Source: Phytophthora colocasiae (taxonomy: Eukaryota > Oomycota > Peronosporomycetes > Peronosporales > Peronosporaceae). Taken from it: DNA of 64,000 nucleotides. The position numbers and the translations under genes were made by a program. Below the pieces are notes generated by a model. The model saw nothing but the letters and a program-made list of their open reading frames with translations. It searched no databases and was not told the DNA's origin. Shown here piece after piece: positions 29,398-39,467 of this stretch (within the stretch, counting starts at the first letter, position 1; each line of letters opens with the position of its first letter). The DNA is taken from the NCBI GenBank assembly GCA_018806915.1, contig JAGKQI010000045.1, forward strand, positions 124,001 through 188,000, in the 5' to 3' direction.

Positions 29398-31457
29398 GAC
29401 ATCTTCGTCCTGTTGCAGAGCATATTCCAAGTCCGAGATACTCCTGAACTTCCGGCCTTGTAGCGCGATCTTCAGACGCTCGTCCTTCAGCTTGGAGATG
29501 TACCTCAGAACGTGTTTCTCCAGACGTCTGGAGGATTTTCTGAAGTCTACCTCGGCTTTTCCGGCGGCCGAGTTCAGGCGATAGAAGAAGTCCAACGGAG
29601 TCTCGGAACTCTTCATTTCCATCGTGAAATATCTCTCGGAGTATGATGACCGGGCCTTGCAATAGCGCCTGCGAAACTCCGATGACAATTCTTTCCAGTC
29701 ACGGGAAACACTCTTCGGGAGCTGGTTGAACCAATCTCTGGCAGACACCGGGAGCTTCAGCTTGAGTTCCTGTATGCGGGTCTTGTTCGTCCATGCTCCC
29801 TGAGATGCCATGTTCACGAAGCGTTCCCACCAGTGAACCCGTTCTCGTAATGTCGCTCGGGGATCAAATTCTCCGATGATACTGGAGTTTATGAAAGGCC
29901 TCATAGTCAGCAGAGTCGCTCCAGCTTGTCCATGGGACGCAGAAGTCAGGTTAACAACCTCCGGAGGATCCAAGTCATCAGAAGACGAATCACTTGAGTC
30001 CGAGCTTGAATCACTGGAGCTTCCACCCGGGTCTGGGTCATTCCTGCGTCTTCCAGGTCTTCGCGGGGCATCCCGACCATCTTCGGAGCGTCTTCCACTC
30101 GGTTTCCGGTGTCCATCGCGCCTGGGAGTCGCTGGGCGCCTTCCTTCAGTCTTGACCTCGGTCAGGGGAGCCGCTTGAGCCGTCTGGGTCGTCGTAGCGG
30201 CCGCGGTGGCCGCGCCATGCCTTCCAGCCTTCGCGCGCTTGGTTTCGATCGTTCTCCGTAGGGGAAGAGGCGTATGGAAGGCCTCCGTCGTTTTAATGGG
30301 TGTAACCCTACCCCTACTGGCGACTCCTTCTGATCCCCTAACCCCAGGTGTGCAATCTCCCGTATCCCGACTGTTCACCAGAAGTCCGGTTGCCGGTTTA
30401 GGGTCATGTTCACCGGAGATCCGACTTGAAGTTGCTACTTCAGGGTGGGCGACCCCTTGAACTTGGGACAATGTTGCACGAAGGTTCCTCAATTCTGCGG
30501 CCTGGAAACGCTGCATGTTCTGGGAACTTTCCCGCTCCCTGTCGCGCTCCAACTCCACGTCGTGCACCCGCTGTCGTAAGGTCTCCATTTGCGAAATCCA
30601 GTCATGTTTCAGCTCGTCTGCCCAACGCGCACGTTCGGCTTCGGCCTCGGCTTCTCGTTGTTTCCAGCGATCTGCAAACTCGGTCCCCAGACGCTGTACA
30701 TCAGAAAACTGTTCACCAGAAACTTGTCCGTCGGACACCTGTCTCTCAGACGATTTCGAATTATACTTGAGCTTGGACTCTGACGCTTGACTCCGACGTT
30801 CTTCTAAGTCATCCGCGCGTCTCTGGGCTTCCAGTCTGGCGCTCTCAGACTCAAGTAGTCGGTCGGTAAGTGTCTGGATCTGCTGGCGCGTATCAAGTTC
30901 CCGTTGTTCACGTCGACGTTCACGCTCCATGGATTCCAGACGTTCTCTGGCCAGAAATTCCTTCTGCTCCTGTTCCATCCGACGCTGCCATTCCTGTTGC
31001 TGCCGCATAGCATTCAATTCGATCTGCGCTGGGCCTGATCTCTGGGAACTTCGTGTGTGGCTTGACGCAACGGAACTCAAGCGTCTGGAAGACACTTTCT
31101 GGTGATCCTCGCTCTTCAGACTCTGGTGCCCGCTCTGTTGGCTTCTCCCACGACTCGAGACGGACGATGATGGAGCTTCCGGCGTCCGGTGACCAGAATC
31201 TCTGGTAGACAACTGTCTCTCGGACTTCACTTCTGGAAACTCCGGCTTCTCTTCCAACATCCCGAAGTCTTCAAGCTCCGACTTCACCGGCATCAGTGTT
31301 CGTGTCACGTGGATTCCCATAGACTCTCCGGCGAGCATTCCTCCGGCTTCAGCACCTTGGGCGATCATCGCCAGACCTCCGACAGACAACGGCATATGTG
31401 TAGACGCCCCTCGACTCATGGACATCAGCGACGAGTCTCTGGAACTTCCACGAGAGG

Positions 31458-31461
31458 TCTG
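31458..31461. repeat. Target duplication TCTG of element B (partner 48949-48952)
   Basis: The uninterrupted target is visible in B's own gag near 34900, which confirms that B inserted into gag of A at the single TCTG. Confidence 0.85.
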
Positions 31462-33344
31462 TGACACGTTGCTAATTACGATTTTTCGAGTGGATATGGA
31501 CGTTTCGCTGTGATGTGATTGGACATATAATGGATTATGGGAGAAAGGGAGATGTGGGACGAGGTTATGTCCCGTGCGACAATATGATGGATCTGTGGAA
31601 GAAAACTGCTATATATATTAACCTTCACCTGTACTGCAAAGGGGCCCAAGAGATCAGAAGTGTTCCTCGGAAAAGTGCACAAACTCCGATAGACAATAAC
31701 ACTCAGTCTGATCACCGGACTTTCCCCGACGATGAGTGCCTAAAGGTTGGCAGAAAGTCTCTCAGAAGAATGTATCTCTGAGAGACCTCATCCCGTTGCC
31801 GTCCTGTGTGACGATGATGGTTCAAGGAATATAATTATACCCACAAGATACCAAGTATCGCGCACCGGACGTAGCGCACCCCGCGCATATCCCGATTGGA
31901 CTTCGTGCGTTGTAGCATACGTGCTCCGCACCCTGAAAATACTCATGGATTTCTGGTATCACGCATGGAAACTGTGATATCACACCATGAAGTCTGACGT
32001 ACATGAGTCCGGCGTACATGAAGTCTGACGTACATGAGTCCGACGTACATGATTCTGGTAAACAAGTCTGATGTGTCCGGCTTATACAAGCAATATTCCA
32101 GACATTTACCAGTTTCCGATGAACAGACTCTGACGTACAAGACTCCGATGAACAGACCCAAGTGTCACGATCCTGGTATTACACCTCTGATGTACATGAT
32201 TCCGGAGTACATGGTTCCGATGAACATGTCTCCGACGCACATGATTCCAGACCCTGATGAACAGGATACCAGACTCTGACACTCTGAAGTCCACCCCATA
32301 CTGAAACCAAGTGTACCCAACACGACCTCACGCAATCAAGTGAAACGCAACCTGCTCATCCCTGTAATGACATCATTAAGTGTCGACTCGACAAGATCTG
32401 CAGCGTCGACTACCATAGTGAGCCCAAGTGAAAGTGCCTGAGTTATACTGAGACCAAGTGTATATGAGAATATGGAAGACAGAAGACAGAGAGATACGAG
32501 ATAGATAACCAGAGTTCAAATTGCGTCGTGATAAGGAGTTCAATTTTACCTTGTCACACCGACTGCTATCTGCCTGCTGCTTCTTGTAAGTATTAGGCCA
32601 CGACAAAGCTTTGAGTCGTGTGATCTCTCACCTATCAAGCCCCTTTAGGTGGAGATCAGCGTAACGCAGAGACCTGAGAGGACCCACCTATTCCATTTAC
32701 TAGTTGGGTCGTTTGTCTTGTCTCTAGCGGTAGCCCATTTCATATTGTACGTTTGGACAGGTTTTGGGAGCTAGACAGTCGCTCTCAAGACGCTCGGTAG
32801 ACTGTTATATAACTGATAGTGTATTGGTTTATTTTCCCTCTATATATTAGAGGGTGGTGCGCGAAAGTTACGGGAATACCAGACAGACCAGGTGTCTGGT
32901 GAACATTTCCCTAGTTGACCTGGAGAACTAGCCCACTGCTCAAGGGCCAGGAAAGAATAAGAGCAGCTACATATTTGTATATCGGAACTCTATATTGCGG
33001 TTATCTCGGAAGTCTAGCGACAGGACTTCCCTTTGTATTAATTTCTCTTTTGACTTCAGAAATCTCTGGTGTACACAACTGTTCACCGGAAAACGTTCGA
33101 CTCTCAAGCGCTCCTGTGAGGACCAGAAGGACATCCGACGGCCTACGCAAGGAACCCTCACTCTCAGCAACACTCTCACGACCCCGGCGAGGGTCTCATT
33201 ACCAAGACAACGAACCTACGAGGACAGCACAAGGTAACACACGCCCACCTTGCTGTGCGACTCTGGTATCACTACCGGTAGTCACACTTCCAGGTTCACT
33301 GTACGCCCCTGCACCGCGGTAAAAGTTGCACCGACTTCGCGACA
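31462..33344 (+). repeat. 5' LTR of element B (L2)
   Basis: 1883 bp, TGACACGTTG to CTTCGCGACA. TATATATATTA at 31610-31620 is a TATA-like candidate. A CCCTCTA...TAGAGGG hairpin with a TATAT loop is at 32836-32854. The micro-repeat array starts at 31993 with units at 32008, 32024 and 32039. Confidence 0.93.
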
Positions 33345-33346
33345 AC

Positions 33347-33371
33347 TGGTGCGCGTGCCCGGATTCGAACC
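33347..33371 (+). promoter_or_regulatory. tRNA primer binding site of element B
   Basis: TGGTGCGCGTGCCCGGATTC and five more bases complement a tRNA 3' end: CCA, discriminator A, a 7-bp acceptor strand, T-stem and the TTCGAAT T-loop. It starts 2 nt after the LTR. In A the match is exactly 18 nt (50486-50503), the length expected when copying stops at methylated A58. Which tRNA isoacceptor it is cannot be told from this window. Confidence 0.85.
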
Positions 33372-33435
33372 GAGGATATCACCGGATCCAAGAGAGTTTG
33401 AGAAGAGGGTTTCCTGTCAAGCGTCTATATTCAAG

Positions 33436-36400
33436 ATGGCTTCACATGGAACTACAAGAGGAGGACGTCGGGGACGCGGTGGTCGCAGTGTGGCGACACG
33501 TCAGTCCAAGCGTCTTCAAGGTCTTCCGCCTGACGAACAACCCGACTTGGATGCTGTTCAGAAGGCGGCACGCGAGAAGAGGAAGGCTGCACGTGAAAAG
33601 GAAGCAGTCGAGGAGGTGAACGTCCCGGAACCGGCGGTCGAAGACCAGCCTGCTGCGGAGCCTGAAGCCCAAGAGACACCCGATGTGTCTGGCGAACAAG
33701 GTTCTGAGGAAGGTCCGTCCGAAGCTGAAGCTTCTGGTGACGAGGTGGCCACTGCCCGTGAGGGTGGTGATGAGGCGTCTGAGGGAGGCGCCGACGTGGT
33801 TGAGTCCCCGGAGGTCATTGACTTGTGTTCTGAGTCGACGACGTCTGGGAAGTCCGTGGGGGAAGTGAAGACGGAACCCGGACTGGTTGGTGAACGTGTC
33901 TCGAAGACTCCAAAGTCCGAAGACACTCCAATGTCTGACGACATGCCGATGAAGTCCGAAGATTCTCTGAAGACACCGTCTGATGAGTCTGGGAGGGCCG
34001 ATTCGCTGGATGGAGAACGTGCCCTGAAGTACGTACGCCGTGAGTTCCGCCGCTGGAGAGACATGGACGCTGGAAGAATTGTTCCGCCGAACGTCGAATA
34101 CGCCTGGCGAACAGCGAAGCCTGACGCAAATGTCTTTCAGAAGGCTGCGGCAGCGACGGGCGACTACATCAAGTGGCGGTGTTCTTCAGTATTTCCGGAA
34201 GACATGTGGATATCGGAGTTCTGCTTGAGGCGCCATAGTTTTGGCCGAATCCAAGACTTGTCATACGTCGAGATCTCGATGAATACTCTGACGGCACCTG
34301 AATGCGTCGCTGTCCTTCAGACGATGCTGTATGAAGCAGGATTTGCGTTCCAGAACTTGCTACCGAGGTGGTCTCAGACCCAAGCGTCTGCTATCTTCGA
34401 ACCTCAAGTGCGCAGTGTGGCGACGGAGCTTCAGAGCCGACTTGCTGAAGAACTGGTTGAGTGGGCCACTTTGACCGCCAGGTCACAGGTTAATCGACTC
34501 CCAGACGACATAAAAGCAGGTAACGAAGCACGTCAAGGCAAAGCTGATGGTATATTACGCGATGAGAGTGCTGACCTACAAGGACGACAGCTGATCATGA
34601 GACTCCGGGTGACCGGACTCAGAGTCACACATAGTTCTGACGGGTCCAGCAGTGGAGAACCGCCGCAGTCCAAGCGCCTGCAACATGGTCCGCCACGCCC
34701 GCAAGTCTCGTCGACACCATCTGCACTGTCGACGCCGTCGCTGAGTTCGCTGCCGGTGTACGAGAGTCACTCTGATAGTACTCGCCTGGAGTCTGGTGCG
34801 CCAATGTCTGAAGATCGAGGTAGCTCTCTGACGACTGATGCACCTGTGCCAAGTGTCATCGGGACCTCGCGTACGTCGGATGACCACTCGTCGGGACTCC
34901 AGACCTCCCGTGGAAGTTCCACAGACTCGTCGCTGATGTCCATGAGTCGAGGGGCGTCTGCACATATGCCGTTGTCTGTCGGAGGTCTGGCAATGATTGC
35001 CCAAGGTGCTGATGCCGGAGGAATGGTCGCCGGAGAGTCTATGGGAATCCACGTGACACGAACACTGATGCCGGTGAAGTCGGAGCTTGAAGACTTCGAG
35101 ATGTTGGAAGAGAAGCCGGAGTTTCCAGAAGTGAAGTCCGAGAGACAGTTGTCTACCAGAGATTCTGGTCACCGGACGCCGGAAGCTCCATCATCGTCCG
35201 TCTCGAGTCGTGGGAGAAGCCACCAGAGCGGGCACCAGAGTCTGAAGAGCGAGGATCACCAGAAAGTGTCTTCCAGACGCCTGAGTTCCGTTGCGTCAAG
35301 CCACACACGAAGTTCCCAGAGATCAGGCCCAGCGCAGATCGAACTGAACGCTATGCGGCAGCAACAGGAATGGCAGCGTCGGATGGAACAGGAGCAGAAG
35401 GAATTTCTGGCCAGAGAACGTCTGGAATCCATGGAGCATGAACGTCGACGTGAACAACGGGAACTTGATACGCGCCAGCAGATCCAGACACTTACCGACC
35501 GACTACTTGGAGTCTGAGAGCGCCAGACTGGAAGCCCAGAGACGCGCGGATGACTTGGAAGAACGTCGGAGTCAAGCGTCAGAGTCCAAGCTAAAGTACC
35601 ATTCGAAATCGTCTGAGAGACAGGTGTCCGACGAGCAAGTTTCTGGTGAACAGTTTTCTGACGTACAGCGTCTGGAGACCGAGTTTGCAGATCGCTGGAA
35701 ACAACGAGAAGCCGAGGCCGAAGCCGAACGTGCGCGTTGGGCAGACGAGCTGAAACATGACTGGATTTCGCAAATGGAGACCTTACGACAGCGGGTGCAC
35801 GACGTGGAGTTGGAGCGCGACAGGGAGCGGGAAAGTTCCCAGAACATGCAGCGTTTCCAGGCCGCAGAATTGAGGAACCTTCGTGCAACATTGTCCCAAG
35901 TTCAAGGGGTCGCCCACCCTGAAGTAGCAACTTCAAGTCGGATCTCCGGTGAACATGACCCTAAACCGGCAACCGGACTTCTGGTGAACAGTCGGGATAC
36001 GGGAGATTGCACACCTGGGGTTAGGGGATCAGAAGGAGTCGCCAGTAGGGGTAGGGTTACACCCATTAAAACGACGGAGGCCTTCCATACGCCTCTTCCC
36101 CTACGGAGAACGATCGAAACCAAGCGCGCGAAGGCTGGAAGGCATGGCGCGGCCACCGCGGCCGCTACGACGACCCAGACGGCTCAAGCGGCTCCCCTGA
36201 CCGAGGTCAAGACTGAAGGAAGGCGCCCAGCGACTCCCAGGCGCGATGGACACCGGAAACCGAGTGGAAGACGCTCCGAAGATGGTCGGGATGCCCCGCG
36301 AAGACCTGGAAGACGCAGGAATGACCCAGACCCGGGTGGAAGCTCCAGTGATTCAAGCTCGGACTCAAGTGATTCGTCTTCTGATGACTTGGATCCTCCG

Positions 36401-36967
36401 GAGGTTGTTAACCTGACTTCTGCGTCCCATGGACAAGCTGGAGCGACTCTGCTGACTATGAGGCCTTTCATAAACTCCAGTATCATCGGAGAATTTGATC
36501 CCCGAGCGACATTACGAGAACGGGTTCACTGGTGGGAACGCTTCGTGAACATGGCATCTCAGGGAGCATGGACGAACAAGACCCGCATACAGGAACTCAA
36601 GCTGAAGCTCCCGGTGTCTGCCAGAGATTGGTTCAACCAGCTCCCGAAGAGTGTTTCCCGTGACTGGAAAGAATTGTCATCGGAGTTTCGCAGGCGCTAT
36701 TGCAAGGCCCGGTCATCATACTCCGAGAGATATTTCACGATGGAAATGAAGAGTTCCGAGACTCCGTTGGACTTCTTCTATCGCCTGAACTCGGCCGCCG
36801 GAAAAGCCGAGGTAGACTTCAGAAAATCCTCCAGACGTCTGGAGAAACACGTTCTGAGGTACATCTCCAAGCTGAAGGACGAGCGTCTGAAGATCGCGCT
36901 ACAAGGCCGGAAGTTCAGGAGTATCTCGGACTTGGAATATGCTCTGCAACAGGACGAAGATGTCTAG
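33436..36967 (+). pseudogene. Element B gag
   Basis: 1,177 codons from ATG (MASHGTTRGGRRGRGG) to the UAG at 36965-36967, much longer than a usual gypsy gag (300-500). Order: an Arg/Gly-rich basic start, Glu/Ala-rich region, a globular region (RRWRDMDAGRIVPPNVEYAW), Ser-rich region, long coiled coil, basic patch and a capsid-type gag domain. One extra G near 35509 shifts the frame and gives a premature stop at 35515-35517; the corresponding part of A lacks it. The ATG was chosen because A has the same start and the sequence upstream is primer site and leader. Confidence 0.88.
36965..36967 (+). promoter_or_regulatory. In-frame UAG between gag and nucleocapsid (element B)
   Basis: GTC-TAG-CGA, identical to A. 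The nucleocapsid continues in the same frame with no other stop until 37649. Confidence 0.5.
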
Positions 36968-37651
36968 CGAACGGCTGATCAAGACACTACGACCACCAGA
37001 CATCGGGACTTCCGAGCGGACAATCTCCCACGCGGACAGTTTAAGCCGAAGCGTATGGGGAAGACTTACGTCGCCCGAGAAGCAGACCCGAATGCCTCTG
37101 ACGATGTCGATGTGGATACCAGAACTCAAGAGAAGGATGCCAGAGCTTCGTCGTCAGAGCACGATCGCGAGATGTCTGGCGTACAATCTTCGTCTGGTGT
37201 ACAATCTGCCTCTCAGGCGCCTGGCGGTGCTGATTGGACTCAGACTCTGACAAACGAAGTTTATCGGGTCATGGACAACATGGGATGGCGACCGCCGCCC
37301 CAATCTTCCCGAGGATCATCAGGTCAAGACTTCCAGCAGGCACGACGTGATAACCCTGACTACTGGAACAAGTTCTGCGAGAAGTGTCGTCGCTCAGGCC
37401 ATTCAGAAGAAAACTGCTGGAGAGACATTGTCTGTGACAGATGTCAGGAGAAAGGTTACCCGAGCAGGATGTGCCGAGTACCGCCGTGTGAGGTTTGCGG
37501 AAAGGTGCACTCTGGGAGACCATGCGAAGACATCAAGACTCTGGAATCCCTCAAGAAACTAGCCCGTCAAGGTACACTGAAGGACCTGCCGGATCACCTA
37601 CTGGAGAGACTCCTGGGTGACGAGGCTGACTCTGGGAAACAGTTAAACTAG
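36968..37651 (+). CDS. Element B nucleocapsid
   Basis: 227 codons in frame with gag. It has a basic stretch (RGQFKPKRMGK), Ser/Gln micro-repeats (SGVQSSSGVQ) and three zinc knuckles. Knuckle 2 reads CDRCQEKGYPSRMC, with Tyr in place of the His ligand present in both A copies, so it may not bind zinc. The final codons are TTA AAC TAG, forming the slippery site. Confidence 0.83.
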   Translation, partial: RTADQDTTTTRHRDFRADNLPRGQFKPKRMGKTYVAREADPNASDDVDVDTRTQEKDARASSSEHDREMSGVQSSSGVQSASQAPGGADWTQTLTNEVYRVMDNMGWRPPPQSSRGSSGQDFQQARRDNPDYWNKFCEKCRRSGHSEENCWRDIVCDRCQEKGYPSRMCRVPPCEVCGKVHSGRPCEDIKTLESLKKLARQGTLKDLPDHLLERLLGDEADSGKQLN

Positions 37652-37687
37652 CAAGCCCGTCGGATGGGGATCCGAAACGCGCCGGGC
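37642..37687 (+). promoter_or_regulatory. Predicted -1 frameshift signal of element B (NC to protease)
   Basis: G-TTA-AAC (37642-37648) in the nucleocapsid phase, then TAG. Spacer of 6 nt (37649-37654), then an outer stem 37655-37659/37683-37687 (GCCCG/CGGGC) and inner stem 37660-37665/37670-37675 (TCGGAT/ATCCGA) with a GGGG loop. Slipping back one base reads GTT AAA CTA and opens the protease frame. GUUAAAC is an established slippery heptamer in equine arteritis virus. Confidence 0.85.
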
Positions 37688-39276
37688 AAGGCACACCCCC
37701 AGAGTTATGTGTTCTAGTGTACGTAGGACCGGAGCTGAAAACAACCCAACCTAAAAATCAACATTACATGACCGCTTTAGCTCAAGAATCAGCCATGTCT
37801 TCAGAAATTCCGCGTCTGAGAGACTGTTCATCGGCCTTTCCGAGAGACTGTTCACCGGACTTTCCGAGAGACAATGAACCGCCTCCGGACGACACAATCC
37901 AGTTTCGTCTGAAAGACGGGGAATGTTATGGCTGGTGGGAGGATCACTACCCTGATCCTGCAAAGCGTGATGTGGTTATGGTGCATGGCGCTGTCAATGA
38001 TCATCGGACCAAGATTCTCCTGGACACCGGTGCGACTATCAACATCCTGAGTTACGACTTTGCGCGTAAGCTCGGACTCAGGCTCAAGTCACACAAACAA
38101 ACAAGAGTGTCTGGGATGGGAGGAGTTCCGACGTACAGTGGTGCCAGTGCTGAGATCAAGCTGACCCTCGGACCGAGAGTGGTTTACATTGTTGATGTCT
38201 GGGTTGTGAATATCGGCGAAGGTATAAACGTGCTATTGGGAATGGGATTCATGTTCGCTGCTGGTCTGAGGATCAGCGTCCGTGAGGGACTGGTATCTAT
38301 GCCAGACGAAGTCGTGGTGATGATGTGCAGCTGGGAGCCCGGTGATCATATCGGCAGGAACAGGTCCATCAGACCAAGTGAAGCTGTACTTCTGAGACCT
38401 GGTGAAGAATTTGTTGTTCGCATTGATTATGGTCCGACGAACCCACAACGAGAAGTCGTGTGGGCGGGACGTGGAGACCGTTGGGTGACTCAGCTGATTT
38501 ATGCAGCCCGGTCATGGCCTGTGGTGGTGCGCGTGGTGAACATTTCTGACAAGAATACTTGGGTGAATGAATTTTCTGACGTTGCAAGGATTGTGGAGTA
38601 TGGATTTTTCCCACGACATGGTCGCTTTGTACGGTCAGGCTCTGCAGCCTATCGCGACTGGGAAGTTTTGATTCTGGAGAACACTCCGTCACCAGAGACG
38701 AAGAGACGCCTGAAGGCCGAAGCTGACCTGGAGGATCTGATACCTCCACCTCCGTGTGTGGATCACCCGGTATACCCGTGGCCAACTAAGATCTTACAGC
38801 GCCCGAGGCTGGACAATGCTCGAGTACAGTTTGTGAGGCCTACTTCGGTCCCACGAACAAAACGAGTTCGTTTCGCTTTGAATGTGGCTACGCAGACAGA
38901 TGACTAGGTGGATGCCGGAGAAGAGGAGACCCGAGATACCGCTGTGGACACCGGAGATCTGGAATTGCCATCAGAAGAAACGACTCCGAAAGACTCTGGA
39001 ACCACTTCTGGAATTCCGAGCAATATGGTCGAGGATGAAGTCACCCTGGTGAACTGTTCATGGGAGATGAGGATCCGACAGACTGTTCATGGGACATCCC
39101 AATCCAGAGTATGCCAGGCACCCCTGTGGAAAAGCTCCGAGCCGAGTACGAGCGGTGCATGCGAGTCACGAATGAGGAATTGGATCTGGAGCCCGGTGTC
39201 TACATACGGGAAGGAACAGAGCTACTCTCTCAATTACGTGACCAACTGGTTATGCTACCTGAATTGGAAGATCTGA
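37649..39276 (+). pseudogene. Element B protease and extension
   Basis: Entered by the -1 shift. Active site ILLDTGATINIL; second signature NVLLGMGFMFAAGL. The N-terminal part holds three FPRD-like repeats. The C-terminal extension of about 200 residues has no recognised fold. A TAG at 38905-38907 replaces the Trp codon of A and truncates the product. The frame reopens and overlaps the pol leader in the -1 frame from about 39035 to 39276; I found no convincing slippery heptamer in that overlap. Confidence 0.87.
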
Positions 39277-39467
39277 CTCCCGAATGCGATATCGACAAGG
39301 CTGACGTCGGAGTACCCGGGAAAACAACGCCGGAAATGGAGCAGAAACTCAGGGATATATTAAAGTATCACCGGAAAATCTTTCTGGGAGACGGCAACGC
39401 CGCACCTGCCCCGGCAAGGAGCGTGGTCTGTGACTTGGACGTGGGAGACGCTAAACCTGTTGCCTAA
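39035..39467 (+). pseudogene. Element B pol leader
   Basis: Acidic leader in the pol frame (TPECDIDKADVGVPGKTTPE, ending DVGDAKPVA) with a TAA at 39465-39467 that is also in A. It precedes the RT domain by about 35 codons. Its start is internal to the protease frame, so it needs a second -1 event, splicing, or is an ancestral indel. Confidence 0.7.

Larger units (their letters stand above)
29395..31461 (-). pseudogene. Element A gag, C-terminal half
   Basis: About 688 codons, continuous, starting at the insertion point of B. It has Ser-rich N-terminal parts and a long coiled coil (QQQEWQRRMEQEQKEFLARE through RLEAQRRADDLEE). SGEQ/SDVQ micro-repeat codons are followed by a basic Arg-rich patch. 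The capsid-like retrotransposon gag domain comes last (TLRERVHWWERFVNMASQGA, then RDWFNQLPKSVSRDWKELSS, and DFFYRLNSAAGK). Unlike B, no frameshift is present here. The N-terminal half lies at 48953-50413. Confidence 0.88.

Noticed and set aside
29876..30460. Reading frames of 84-100 codons on the strand opposite to gag in A (mirrored at 35902-36486 in B)
   Set aside because: They are exact complements of the gag basic region, appear in both copies only because gag is conserved, and lie outside the aORF region.
33347..33373. T-arm-like sequence suggesting a tRNA gene
   Set aside because: Only the 3' end complement of a tRNA is present, directly after an LTR; it is a primer binding site.
39035..39276. 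A second -1 frameshift site between protease and pol in A/B
   Set aside because: The frames overlap with the right offset, but I find no slippery heptamer in phase with a downstream stem; left as unexplained.
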